A DNA stretch of 64,000 nt from a virus. The translations under genes were made by a program, and so were the position numbers. The stretch lies in IMG/VR virus record IMGVR_UViG_3300008261_003164, positions 1 through 64,000 of that record. The stretch is one strand, 5' to 3'. Each line of letters starts with the position of its first letter. The stretch's first letter is position 1. The notes below the pieces were generated by a model, which searched no databases, was not told where the DNA came from, and was given only the letters and a program-made list of their open reading frames with translations. Below are positions 44,635 to 52,355 of this stretch, piece after piece.

Positions 44635-45419
44635 TGGATACAATTTTAGAATTAGCAAAATTTAATGATGTAAAATATTTTGATGGTCCACACAAATATT
44701 ATGTGGGTAATAAAGAATATGTTTCAGCAACAACTTTTATCAAGAAGTTTAAAAAAGAATTTGAAACCCAAAGGTTAGCTGAAACCTATGCCGCAAAAAG
44801 AGGATTAACTGTTGAGAGTGTATTAGGTGATTGGGATTTAAAGAGAGACATTTCAACAGTCAAAGGAACATTAGTTCACAACATGGCTGAAAACTGGTGG
44901 AACAACAAATCATTTCCGTATGACCCGTCAGATGCTGTTAAAACTTTTGGACATGATATTATTGAAGAAAGATATAAAAAATGTGAAACAATGTTTCACC
45001 AATTTTATCAAGACGCAAAGAAAAACTTGATTCCTGTTAAAATGGAATTGGTAGTTTGTGACCACGATTATGAAATTGCAGGAATGGTAGACTGTTTATT
45101 TTACAATATGAAATCACAAATGCTCGAAATATGGGATTACAAGACCAACAAAGAAATTAAAATGAGTAATTCATATGGTAACAAATATCTAAAACCAATA
45201 TCACATTTAGATGAATGTGAAATGAATACATACTCACTTCAATTAGGGTTATATAAACATATTATTGAAAAGAATACCAATCTTAAGATAGGGGATAGCT
45301 ATTTGATATGGATAAATGAAAACAGTGATAATTATAAGGTATACAAATGTAAGGACTTACAGGCGGAACTTAAACTTATGATTGAACACTATGAAAATAC
45401 AAAGAACAAGAAAGGGTAA
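44634..45419 (+). CDS. PD-(D/E)XK nuclease, RecB/Cas4-like exonuclease
   Basis: 261 residues. Motifs in order: GTLVHNMAENWW (His82), KMELVV (Glu138), IAGMVDCLF (Asp153), IWDYKTNK (Asp168, Lys170) and YSLQLGLYKHII (Gln-x-x-x-Tyr). This is the full RecB-type active site. It probably works in recombination or host DNA breakdown with the primase and gp46/47-like genes around it. Start is coupled to the primase stop. Confidence 0.85.
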   Translation: MDTILELAKFNDVKYFDGPHKYYVGNKEYVSATTFIKKFKKEFETQRLAETYAAKRGLTVESVLGDWDLKRDISTVKGTLVHNMAENWWNNKSFPYDPSDAVKTFGHDIIEERYKKCETMFHQFYQDAKKNLIPVKMELVVCDHDYEIAGMVDCLFYNMKSQMLEIWDYKTNKEIKMSNSYGNKYLKPISHLDECEMNTYSLQLGLYKHIIEKNTNLKIGDSYLIWINENSDNYKVYKCKDLQAELKLMIEHYENTKNKKG

Positions 45420-45501
45420 GTACAGACAAGAAAGAAAGTTTTGGGAAAAACTTTCAAAAAAGTTTAGTAACAACCCTCACGTAAAAATACCAAATGATTA
45501 A
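45391..45501 (+). CDS. Small basic protein, 36 residues
   Basis: An ATG at 45391, inside the last 29 bases of the nuclease gene but in another frame, reads MKIQRTRKGKYRQERKFW... and stops at 45501. About 40 percent of residues are Lys or Arg. The composition and the fill of the 119-base gap suggest a real nucleic-acid-binding micro-protein, but there is no homologue I can name. Moderate doubt remains because it is so short. Confidence 0.4.
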   Translation: MKIQRTRKGKYRQERKFWEKLSKKFSNNPHVKIPND

Positions 45502-45502
45502 G

Positions 45503-45533
45503 TTGGTTTTTTAATTTTAATTTACTATATTTT
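45503..45533 (+). promoter_or_regulatory. Weak Bacteroidota-type promoter candidate
   Basis: TTGG at 45503-45506, 19 bases, TATATTTT at 45526-45533: spacing as in the two perfect promoters but one mismatch in each box. The ATG at 45539 follows closely. Confidence 0.35.
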
Positions 45534-45538
45534 CATTT

Positions 45539-45760
45539 ATGGATATGGATACACCAAAAATGAATATTGACCTCAGAGAACAACCATCGGTTGTTTGTGA
45601 GGCTTGTGGACATGATATGTTCCGAGAAGTTACTTATATCAAAAAAGTTTCAAAACTATTAACTGGTTCACACGAGGATACTATTGTACCATTTCCAACT
45701 TATTGTTGTGATAAGTGTTCACATGTGAATCAAGACTTTAAATTATTTGATAATGATTAA
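45539..45760 (+). CDS. Small zinc-ribbon protein
   Basis: 73 residues with two CxxC pairs (CEACGH near residue 20 and CCDKCSH near residue 60), spaced as in a zinc ribbon. Probably a DNA- or protein-binding accessory factor; it is coupled to the gp47-like nuclease gene, whose ATG lies 8 bases inside its end. No specific function can be assigned. Confidence 0.65.
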   Translation: MDMDTPKMNIDLREQPSVVCEACGHDMFREVTYIKKVSKLLTGSHEDTIVPFPTYCCDKCSHVNQDFKLFDND

Positions 45761-46535
45761 AAAACTCGTACACTTTTCAGATTTACACGTAAGGATGTTT
45801 AAAGACCATGATTTGTATCGTGGTATTTTAAATACAATGTTTGAACAATGGAGAGAAATTGCACCTGACCGTATTGTATTTACGGGAGATTTAGTCCATT
45901 CAAAGAATCAAATGACACCAGAACTAATTGAGTTTGTTGCTTGGACACTGACCGAATGTTCTAAGATTGCCAAAACAGTATTAATTATTGGAAACCATGA
46001 TTTCCTTGAAAACAACTCATCAAGGTTGGATGCTCTATCACCAATTATTGATTCACTACAAAATGAACAAATAAATTATTATAAAAATAGAGGAGTTTAT
46101 AAAGATGAAAATATTGATTGGGTGGTTTACTCACTTATGGACCACAACATTACACCCGACATTGACCCGAATTCGCAAAATGTTAAGATTGGATTATTTC
46201 ATGGACCGATTGTCGGTCTTACTACAGATGTTGGTTATAAATTTGAAGAAGGGTTCGATACACATCGTTTTATGGGTTGTAGCCTTGTGCTTTGTGGTGA
46301 TATCCATAAGCGCCAAGTCTTTGATATTCCCGGCCAAAAGAAAGCTTATATGGTTGGGTCAACGATTCAACAAAATTTTGGTGAAACAGTAAAGTCACAT
46401 GGATACGGTATTTATGATGTTGAAAATGATAAATACGAATTTGTGGATTTAGAAAACCCAAAACCTTTCTTGGTATTCAAAATGGATGATTATTCTATTA
46501 TTGAATCAGGGACTGAAAAACTTCACAACTATTAA
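45753..46535 (+). CDS. gp47/SbcD/Mre11-like metallophosphoesterase
   Basis: 260 residues from the ATG at 45753; the in-frame TTG six bases earlier is less likely. Motifs: HFSDLHVRMF (Asp10, His12), VFTGDLVHS (Asp46), LIIGNHDFLENN (Asn81, His82), GLFHGPI and LCGDIHKRQ. This is the complete metal centre of the Mre11 group. With the SMC-like ATPase at 47853 it should form the recombination nuclease that resects ends in T4-like replication. Confidence 0.88.
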   Translation: MIKKLVHFSDLHVRMFKDHDLYRGILNTMFEQWREIAPDRIVFTGDLVHSKNQMTPELIEFVAWTLTECSKIAKTVLIIGNHDFLENNSSRLDALSPIIDSLQNEQINYYKNRGVYKDENIDWVVYSLMDHNITPDIDPNSQNVKIGLFHGPIVGLTTDVGYKFEEGFDTHRFMGCSLVLCGDIHKRQVFDIPGQKKAYMVGSTIQQNFGETVKSHGYGIYDVENDKYEFVDLENPKPFLVFKMDDYSIIESGTEKLHNY

Positions 46536-46536
46536 T

Positions 46537-47193
46537 ATGGAACACAAAATAACTCTATCTTATTCTGAACAACAGGAGGTTGAGTTATTTTGCAAACTTA
46601 ATAACATCACAATTGATGAGTTGATTAAGAAATCATTCAAGACCGGATATAACATTGAAAAGTACGGACTTGTGGGAAATATGGGTGGGATTCAAGAAAA
46701 ATGGGTGGAAAAGGAGGTAATCCGTGAAAAACGGGTGGAAATTCCTGTTGAAGTGATTAAAGAGGTTGAAAAAATTGTTGAAGTTATTAAAGAAGTACCT
46801 GTTGACCGAGTGGTTATCAAAGAGGTTCCTGTAGAGACCGTTGTAACAAAAATAGAATATATTAGTGACAAAACAAGTGAGAATGAACTGTTGTTAAAAA
46901 TACAACAGTTAGAATCTGAAAAAAAAATATTTTCCACTAAAATAGAAGAATTAGAGTCAGAACTAGTAGTATTTTCCACTAAGATGACAGAAATGGAAAA
47001 TATTTTCCACGATAACAACAATTCACAACAATTGCAAAATACAATTCAATCTTTAATGAAGAACCTTAGAGATAAGAATATTGAGATTGATGAGTTGAAC
47101 AAAAAATTAACAGAACAACAAAAAAATAATGAAATAAACGAGAGGGCAAAGTATTTACGTTCCTCAAATTTAGATGATACTTTATACAAATAA
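46537..47193 (+). CDS. Coiled-coil protein with Val-Glu-Lys-rich repeats
   Basis: 218 residues from the ATG at 46537, right after the upstream stop. Residues ~50-105 carry repeated VEVIKEV/VPVDRVVIKEVPVE units, often seen as extended rods, and residues ~115-200 are a heptad coiled coil. The N-terminus (TLSYSEQQEVELFCK...TIDELIKKSF) could be a small helix-turn-helix or ribbon-helix-helix-like domain. It lies between the two subunits of the recombination nuclease. Function unknown. Confidence 0.6.
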   Translation: MEHKITLSYSEQQEVELFCKLNNITIDELIKKSFKTGYNIEKYGLVGNMGGIQEKWVEKEVIREKRVEIPVEVIKEVEKIVEVIKEVPVDRVVIKEVPVETVVTKIEYISDKTSENELLLKIQQLESEKKIFSTKIEELESELVVFSTKMTEMENIFHDNNNSQQLQNTIQSLMKNLRDKNIEIDELNKKLTEQQKNNEINERAKYLRSSNLDDTLYK

Positions 47194-47201
47194 TTTAAAA
47201 T

Positions 47202-47534
47202 ATGTGGTTAACAATTTGGATTTTAATGGCTTATGGAATGAGTCAAATTTTAGTTTACGGTTCAATATTTGAATCCTTAAGAGCTGGTCTTTATAAATGG
47301 GGAGCAGATGAATATGCACCATTTCAATCATTAGGTGAATTTTTATCAGGATTACTGAAATGTATGATGTGTACATCAACATGGGTTGGATTTTTTATGA
47401 GTTTGGTGTTGTTTTCACCGACCAAGTATTGTTTTGATACAAACATAATTGCAAGTACATTTTTTGATGGTATGTTAGCATCTGGTTCAGTTTGGGCGGT
47501 CAACGCAATCATTGAATGGTTCGAAAAAAAATAA
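47202..47534 (+). CDS. Small inner-membrane protein, DUF1360-like
   Basis: 110 residues with three probable membrane segments (about 2-20, 58-72 and 85-104) and a LKCMMCTSTWVGFFMSL stretch that resembles the LxCxxCtsxWvG motif of DUF1360 phage and bacterial membrane proteins. No reaction is known for that family. It is followed by a terminator. Confidence 0.6.
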   Translation: MWLTIWILMAYGMSQILVYGSIFESLRAGLYKWGADEYAPFQSLGEFLSGLLKCMMCTSTWVGFFMSLVLFSPTKYCFDTNIIASTFFDGMLASGSVWAVNAIIEWFEKK

Positions 47535-47556
47535 CCTAATTTAAATCTAAAATACG

Positions 47557-47595
47557 GTCCTTGTAAGCGAAAGTTTACAGGGACTTCTTTTTTTA
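47557..47595 (+). terminator. Intrinsic terminator
   Basis: Imperfect 11-base stem 47557-47567 with 47574-47584 (one G-T and one G-T-type wobble), loop cgaaag, then a tract of nine T in eleven bases. It ends the transcript of the membrane protein gene. Confidence 0.75.
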
Positions 47596-47641
47596 ATCAT
47601 TTATTTTTCTTATACTTAAACAACATTAATATTTTTCACAG

Positions 47642-47848
47642 ATGCCAAAATCAAGAAATAGAAAAGACCACAAAAAGAAAGTGCAACAACGAAACACTCA
47701 GATTGACCAATTGGGTAAGATGTATCAAAAAATGTATAATCAGAAAATGGTTGAACATTTGAAAGCATTACATGAGGAACACATAAAAAATTCAGGAACC
47801 ACAGAAAATGATGGACCTATTCAACCCACCGATAGTACCGAACTTTAA
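47642..47848 (+). CDS. Small basic N-terminal / acidic C-terminal protein, unknown
   Basis: 68 residues. The first ~25 residues are mostly Lys, Arg, Asn and Gln, followed by a helix rich in Met and Tyr, and a disordered polar tail. It sits 4 bases before the probable start of the gp46-like gene and could be a DNA-binding helper for the nuclease. I recognise no family. Confidence 0.5.
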   Translation: MPKSRNRKDHKKKVQQRNTQIDQLGKMYQKMYNQKMVEHLKALHEEHIKNSGTTENDGPIQPTDSTEL

Positions 47849-47852
47849 ATTT

Positions 47853-50177
47853 ATGACACACAAATTAGATGTAAGTAAACTTGAAAATCCATATGTCCAA
47901 GTGGTGTGGGAGGATACTGCTGAAAATTTCACACAAGAAAGAATCAAAAGTGTTAGAACATACTTCTCAAAGAAATATAACTCAACAAACATAAACGTAT
48001 TAACCAAAGTTAAAACATCTAGTGATGTAAAACAAACTGTGGACGTTTCGTTCAATATAATGGACCGAAACTACCAGATTGAATTGATGAAAGAACTTCT
48101 TAAACAGAAGGGACAAGATAACATATTTGATGATGTTATTAAGTTGGATACTGCGGTTGAAAATAAAATGACATCACAAGAGGTTACCGCATTTAAAAAG
48201 TGGTACATTAAGAAAATTGAGTTTTCAAACTTCTTGTCTTATGGTGAAAATCAGGTGCTAGATTTTGACCAATGTAATGGTATCACAGTTGTTGAGTCAG
48301 ACCCACCAAACTTTGGTGGAAAGACGGTCTTAACTGTCGACTTGTTACTTTTCTTATTCTTTAACACCACAACCAAGACAACCAAAGCCGAAGAAATTTT
48401 CAACAGATTTTCTGATAAGAACAAAGTATCAGTTAGGGGTGACATTATGATTGATGGTGAAGAATACATTATTGTTCGTCAAATTGAAAGAAAAAAAGCC
48501 AAATCAGGTGAATGGAATGTAAAAACTGAATTGGACTTCTTTAAAAAACTTGCTGATGGACAATTACAAAATTTCACAGGTGAACAAAGAAGGGAGACCG
48601 AAAGTTTCATCAAGAATTCAATTGGGGATATTGATGACTTCTTAATGACAATCTTGACCACAGCGTCAAATTTGGAAGACTTATTGGAAGCCAAACCAAC
48701 CGCTCGTGGTCAGGTCTTATCAAGATTTTTGGGTCTTGAATTCTTGAAGAAAAAAGAAGAGACTGGTAAGGAACTCTACTCTGAATTTAACAAATCAATG
48801 ATGTCGAATGTCTATAATACCGAGACATTAAAATCTGATATTATAGATTTAGAAGGTAAAATTGTAAGCTATGAAAATGAAAACAAAGATTTAGATGTCA
48901 AGATTTTAGATGCAGATACAAGGTTAACAAAAGGTAGGGATTACAAAGAAGGGTTGATTTCACAAAAATACAATGATATCGACCACGAATTGTTAGTTCT
49001 TAATTTGTCAACACTTGAATCCGAGATTACAACTCTCAAAGGAAAGATTAATACAACCAAATTACAAATCAAAGAAGTTGATGTGGTTGAACCATCAAAG
49101 TACTTTAAAGAGGATGAGTATGATTTAATTAAAGAATCTTACAATGACAATTACAAACAAAAAACACTTGTTGATGTAAAGATTAACGAATTGGTCCAAT
49201 TGTCCAAGACAGTGTCAGGTGGAATCAAATGTGAACACTGTGGAATTGATTTAATGAACGCAGCTTTAACACAAGCTAAACTTTCAGAAATAGACTCCCT
49301 GAAGGAACAAAGTGAAAACCTAAATTGTGTTTTAATAGAACTTAATACAAAAGAAAAAGAATATGTACAAATTAAGAAAGAATTCGAACAATACGAGAAG
49401 AGCAAACTCATCAAAGAAAAGTATGAACTTACTCTTGAGGCAGACGGTCTCAAGCTCGCCAATGCTGAGGGGAAACTTGAAAGATATCACCAAGTTCAAA
49501 CAAAGATTGAAAAGAACAAGAGCATTGAAGAACAAATCATTAAAGCTAATCTTCGCATAGAAGAAATTGAACGTGAAAAAACATCTCACACATCTAAAAT
49601 ATCTTCCAACAAAACGATGATTCAGAATTGTGAACGTGATATCAAAAACAAACAAGGTATCATAACACAAATTGCATCCGAGTTCGAAAAAGAAAAGATT
49701 TATAAAACCTACTTGGAAATCTTTGGTAAGAACGGTATTTCAAAAATGATTATGAAAACCATGACACCATTGATTAACGATGAGTTACAAAGATTGTTAC
49801 AAGATAGTGCGTTCTTTAAACTTGAAGTTAGAATTAATGACAAGAATGAAGTTGAATTTGTGATGGTTGACAATGGGACAGGTGTTGAAAAACTAATGGC
49901 AAGTGGTTCAGGTTTTGAAAGGACAATCGCCTCATTGGCACTAAGAGCGGTTTTAAGTAAAGTATGTTCACTACCTAAACCAAACATAGTTGTATTTGAC
50001 GAGGTGTTTGGTAAGGTATCGAATGAAAACCTTGACATGGTAGGGGAATTTTTTACTAAGATTAAGGATTACTTTGAAAAAGTGTTTGTAATTACCCACA
50101 ACCCATTGGTATCAAATTGGTCGGACAACGTAGTTAAGATTAAAAAAGAAGATAATATTTCAAAGGTAATACAGTAA
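47853..50177 (+). CDS. gp46/SbcC/Rad50-like SMC ATPase of the recombination nuclease
   Basis: 774 residues from the ATG at 47853, which is 4 bases after the upstream stop; an earlier in-frame ATG at 47808 would overlap that gene. An N-terminal ~105-residue extension precedes the ATPase head. The Walker A region reads PPNFGGKT, keeping GKT but lacking the usual first Gly. Long coiled coils flank a zinc-hook-like KCEHCG motif near residue 470. The signature motif is ASGSGFERTIASLALR and the Walker B is NIVVFDEVFG. Partner of the gp47-like subunit. Likely active, with the odd P-loop worth checking. Confidence 0.88.
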   Translation: MTHKLDVSKLENPYVQVVWEDTAENFTQERIKSVRTYFSKKYNSTNINVLTKVKTSSDVKQTVDVSFNIMDRNYQIELMKELLKQKGQDNIFDDVIKLDTAVENKMTSQEVTAFKKWYIKKIEFSNFLSYGENQVLDFDQCNGITVVESDPPNFGGKTVLTVDLLLFLFFNTTTKTTKAEEIFNRFSDKNKVSVRGDIMIDGEEYIIVRQIERKKAKSGEWNVKTELDFFKKLADGQLQNFTGEQRRETESFIKNSIGDIDDFLMTILTTASNLEDLLEAKPTARGQVLSRFLGLEFLKKKEETGKELYSEFNKSMMSNVYNTETLKSDIIDLEGKIVSYENENKDLDVKILDADTRLTKGRDYKEGLISQKYNDIDHELLVLNLSTLESEITTLKGKINTTKLQIKEVDVVEPSKYFKEDEYDLIKESYNDNYKQKTLVDVKINELVQLSKTVSGGIKCEHCGIDLMNAALTQAKLSEIDSLKEQSENLNCVLIELNTKEKEYVQIKKEFEQYEKSKLIKEKYELTLEADGLKLANAEGKLERYHQVQTKIEKNKSIEEQIIKANLRIEEIEREKTSHTSKISSNKTMIQNCERDIKNKQGIITQIASEFEKEKIYKTYLEIFGKNGISKMIMKTMTPLINDELQRLLQDSAFFKLEVRINDKNEVEFVMVDNGTGVEKLMASGSGFERTIASLALRAVLSKVCSLPKPNIVVFDEVFGKVSNENLDMVGEFFTKIKDYFEKVFVITHNPLVSNWSDNVVKIKKEDNISKVIQ

Positions 50178-50181
50178 TTAG

Positions 50182-50213
50182 TTTGGTTAATTGCGTATTT
50201 AGTAGTATCTTTG
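50182..50213 (+). promoter_or_regulatory. Bacteroidota-type promoter
   Basis: TTTG at 50182-50185, 20 bases, TATCTTTG at 50206-50213: a full consensus match. Start of transcription would fall near 50219, so the ATG at 50221 has almost no leader. Confidence 0.75.
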
Positions 50214-50220
50214 TATTGTT

Positions 50221-50352
50221 ATGGAAAAGAAAGATTGGAAACAGGGTTTATCAGACGGACACATCGCACAAATTGTTCGTAGAAAAAATGTTGTGAGGGT
50301 TGTAAAATCCAAAAAAGTATATTCAAGAAAACAAAAAACCTCCTATGATTAA
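50221..50352 (+). CDS. Small basic protein, 43 residues
   Basis: ATG at 50221 to TAA at 50352 reads MEKKDWKQGLSDGHIAQIV..., with many Lys and Arg in the second half. It has its own consensus host-type promoter directly upstream and its stop lies in the loop of a terminator, so it forms a complete single-gene transcription unit. Such units often encode early host-takeover proteins in phages. No homologue recognised. Confidence 0.6.
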   Translation: MEKKDWKQGLSDGHIAQIVRRKNVVRVVKSKKVYSRKQKTSYD

Positions 50353-50367
50353 TAGGAGGTCTTTTTA
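50338..50367. terminator. Bidirectional intrinsic terminator between convergent genes
   Basis: Perfect 9-base stem 50338-50346 (ACCTCCTAT) with 50352-50360, 5-base loop, T tract after it on the plus strand and an A tract before it that serves as a T tract on the minus strand. It can end both the small plus gene and the minus gene at 50404. Confidence 0.85.
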
Positions 50368-50403
50368 TTTCTTGGTAATCGGAGGATTTAGTCCTCAATA
50401 ATT

Positions 50404-50688
50404 TTAATCAATTTTATTCATCATAAAATCAAATACTTGGTCTATATTTGTTTTCGCTTCGGAAATGTGGTCATCAGCCCAATCATGTCCGTCTTGTATA
50501 ATAGAGTCAACCATTTGTGGGTCTAATTCTAATAACAATCCTAATTGTCTATGCATCTGTTCAATGTTACCAAAAAACATATAGTTAGAAACATTCATAT
50601 CGTTTCCTTCCTTAATATTTTTTTTGGTTTTATTAAGTTTTTTAGCTATATTTGCTAATTGATTTTCAGTAATAATAATCTGTTTCAT
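50404..50688 (-). CDS. Small helical protein, unknown, 94 residues
   Basis: Start set at the ATG at 50688 (MKQIIITENQLANIAKKLNK) because a TATTTATA motif lies exactly 4 bases upstream; a longer frame to 50772 would run into the divergent gene. The N-terminal TEnQLanIakkL pattern recurs in other proteins of this phage, as in TESELINFIERLVEAE within the protein at 55622. The rest is helical with many acidic residues. Function unknown. Confidence 0.65.
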   Translation of the reverse strand: MKQIIITENQLANIAKKLNKTKKNIKEGNDMNVSNYMFFGNIEQMHRQLGLLLELDPQMVDSIIQDGHDWADDHISEAKTNIDQVFDFMMNKID

Positions 50689-50692
50689 AAAA

Positions 50693-50700
50693 TATAAATA
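50693..50700 (-). promoter_or_regulatory. TATTTATA motif (minus strand) in a divergent gap
   Basis: Minus-strand TATTTATA ends 4 bases before the ATG at 50688. On the plus strand the same eight bases read TATAAATA and end 1 base before the ATG at 50702, so it could serve either or both genes of this 13-base divergent gap. Confidence 0.5.
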
Positions 50701-50701
50701 T

Positions 50702-51259
50702 ATGTCAAATAAAAAAAGAGAAGTTGTAGGTACAAAGTATTTCCTGTTGTTGTTCGGTGATTTTAAAAACAATAACTTTCTATTAGAACAAATTTTAGGA
50801 CAATTTGAACCTGTTTTATGTTCAAATTTTATGAAGTTTCATTTTACAGATGAATATGTGATTTCACATTTCGAAACAGAAGAGACACCAAAGGATATCA
50901 AAGAGTTCTGTAAAATTGTGTTAGAAGATATAATTGACAATTATATTTTATTACCACACAATAAAAATATATTAGTATCGTTACCTAAAGACATTGAAGA
51001 TGACTTAATGGATTTAGATAATGAAAACACGCTAAAAACTGACAAATTGTCCGAAAATACTGACATAAAACACATATCTGAAGTCATGGAACATGTTTTG
51101 ACCAACTTGTTTGGTTCCAAAAATGAACCTGATGATATATATGAACAGGCAAACGTGCCAACATTAGACGAACTATTAGACAAAATAAAAACAGTCGGAA
51201 TCGACAAACTAACAAACCAAGAAAAAGAACTACTTTATGACTACTCCAGAGCTATCTAA
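50702..51259 (+). CDS. Unknown protein with C-terminal DUF6576-like tail
   Basis: 185 residues. The first ~90 residues look like a small alpha/beta domain (TKYFLLLFGDF). The C-terminus TLDELLDKIKTVGIDKLTNQEKELLYDYS closely follows the LDxILDKIsxxGixsLTxeEkxxL tail common at the end of Bacteroidota rhomboid-type and other proteins. Its presence next to and overlapping (23 bases) the sigma-factor gene suggests a regulatory partner, which is only inference. Confidence 0.6.
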   Translation: MSNKKREVVGTKYFLLLFGDFKNNNFLLEQILGQFEPVLCSNFMKFHFTDEYVISHFETEETPKDIKEFCKIVLEDIIDNYILLPHNKNILVSLPKDIEDDLMDLDNENTLKTDKLSENTDIKHISEVMEHVLTNLFGSKNEPDDIYEQANVPTLDELLDKIKTVGIDKLTNQEKELLYDYSRAI

Positions 51260-52064
51260 AAACCACCAAACAACTAAGAACACAGGTTCTATTAACCAAG
51301 AAGAAATTTCATCATACCTTAAGGACATTCGTAAACTAAAAGTAATGACACCTGACCGTGAACGTCAACTGTCAGATTTGATTTTAGATATAAATTGTAC
51401 TGAGCGTCAAAAACAACAGATTCACAAAGAATTACTCGAAGGTAATTTACGTTTTGTAATTACAGTTGCTAAACAATACCAAAATCAAGGATTAGACCTT
51501 TCAGATTTGATTGCTGAAGGGAACTTAGGATTAATAAAAGCCATTCAAAACTTCGATTGGACTAAAAAATTACGTTTTATTTCATACGCTGTTTGGTGGG
51601 TTAAACAATCAATCTTACAATCCCTTAATGAAAACGCACGAACAATTCGTCTTCCTGTAAATGTGGTTCAAGAGCTACACAGGGCAAAGAAAGAAGTCGA
51701 TAAAGGTATTTCGGAACTCGACAGTAGATTAGCCACACTCCCAACTACAATTAATTTGCAACAAACAATTAATGAAGATGGTGATACACTTTTGGATATG
51801 ATTATTAACCAAAACGCTTCAATGCCTGACGAAGGGTTGAATACTGAGGAAATGTTAAAAGAAAAACTACTTTCCATTTTGAGCATCTTGGATGAACGTG
51901 AAAGAATTATTGTTGAGGACTATTTTGGACTAACTGGAACTCCAAGAACACTTGAAGACATCGGTAATGATTTTAAATTGACTAAGGAAAGAGTTCGTCA
52001 AATTAAAGAAAAAGCGTTACGTAAATTACGTAATGAGTGTTCAACATTATTTGACTATTTATAA
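51237..52064 (+). CDS. RNA polymerase sigma-70 factor, Bacteroidota RpoD type
   Basis: 275 residues. Short region 1.2 (SSYLKDIRKLKVMT), region 2 (about 67-140: NLRFVITVAKQYQNQGLDLSDL, FISYAVWWVKQSILQSL, RTIRLP) and region 4 (about 211-270: LEDIGNDFKLTKERVRQIKEKALRKLR) are intact and near-identical in plan to host RpoD. Region 3 is shortened by roughly 35 residues between RLPVNVVQEL and the TLLDMI segment. I infer that it redirects host RNA polymerase to phage promoters; the TATTTATA motif is a candidate target. It differs from T4 gp55, which is a far more divergent sigma. Confidence 0.92.
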   Translation: MTTPELSKNHQTTKNTGSINQEEISSYLKDIRKLKVMTPDRERQLSDLILDINCTERQKQQIHKELLEGNLRFVITVAKQYQNQGLDLSDLIAEGNLGLIKAIQNFDWTKKLRFISYAVWWVKQSILQSLNENARTIRLPVNVVQELHRAKKEVDKGISELDSRLATLPTTINLQQTINEDGDTLLDMIINQNASMPDEGLNTEEMLKEKLLSILSILDERERIIVEDYFGLTGTPRTLEDIGNDFKLTKERVRQIKEKALRKLRNECSTLFDYL

Positions 52065-52072
52065 AAATTTGG

Positions 52073-52079
52073 TATTTAT
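52073..52079 (+). promoter_or_regulatory. TATTTAT motif, candidate late promoter
   Basis: The sequence ggTATTTATt lies 15 bases before the ATG at 52095, at the head of the probable lysis block. Confidence 0.45.
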
Positions 52080-52094
52080 TAATAAAAAAACATT

Positions 52095-52355
52095 ATGAAA
52101 AAGATTAAAGAAAATTTAGAGTGGATTCTTTTGGTCGTTTTAGTACTGGTATTATTCCGTACTTGTGGAACAGGTTCTGAAGTTTCAAGATTAAAAAAAC
52201 AAGTTGATTCTATTAACTCAAAAATTGTTACAGAACAAAAGATGAAAGAAATTATCAAGACAACACCTAATTGGAAAACTCTTGAAATTGAAGAACTTAG
52301 TGACAAGGAACACGTTCCGATTAATCACTATAAAAACGAAGAAGATAAAAAATAA
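52095..52355 (+). CDS. Single-span membrane protein with coiled coil
   Basis: 86 residues: short basic N-terminus, a membrane segment about residues 10-24 (WILLVVLVLVLF), then CGTGS and a coiled-coil stretch (EVSRLKKQVDSINSKI). It starts the membrane/lysis group and is coupled to the next gene by a one-base overlap. Could be a holin accessory or an inner-membrane spanin-type protein. Not assigned further. Confidence 0.6.
   Translation: MKKIKENLEWILLVVLVLVLFRTCGTGSEVSRLKKQVDSINSKIVTEQKMKEIIKTTPNWKTLEIEELSDKEHVPINHYKNEEDKK

Noticed and set aside
49151-49670. Ser- and Phe-rich minus-strand frames within the gp46-like gene
   Set aside because: They are antisense shadows of the coiled-coil region; the plus-strand protein has all family motifs.
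50689-50772. Longer start for the minus-strand gene ending at 50404
   Set aside because: The extension would run through the divergent gene at 50702 and past the TATTTATA motif; the ATG at 50688 fits better.
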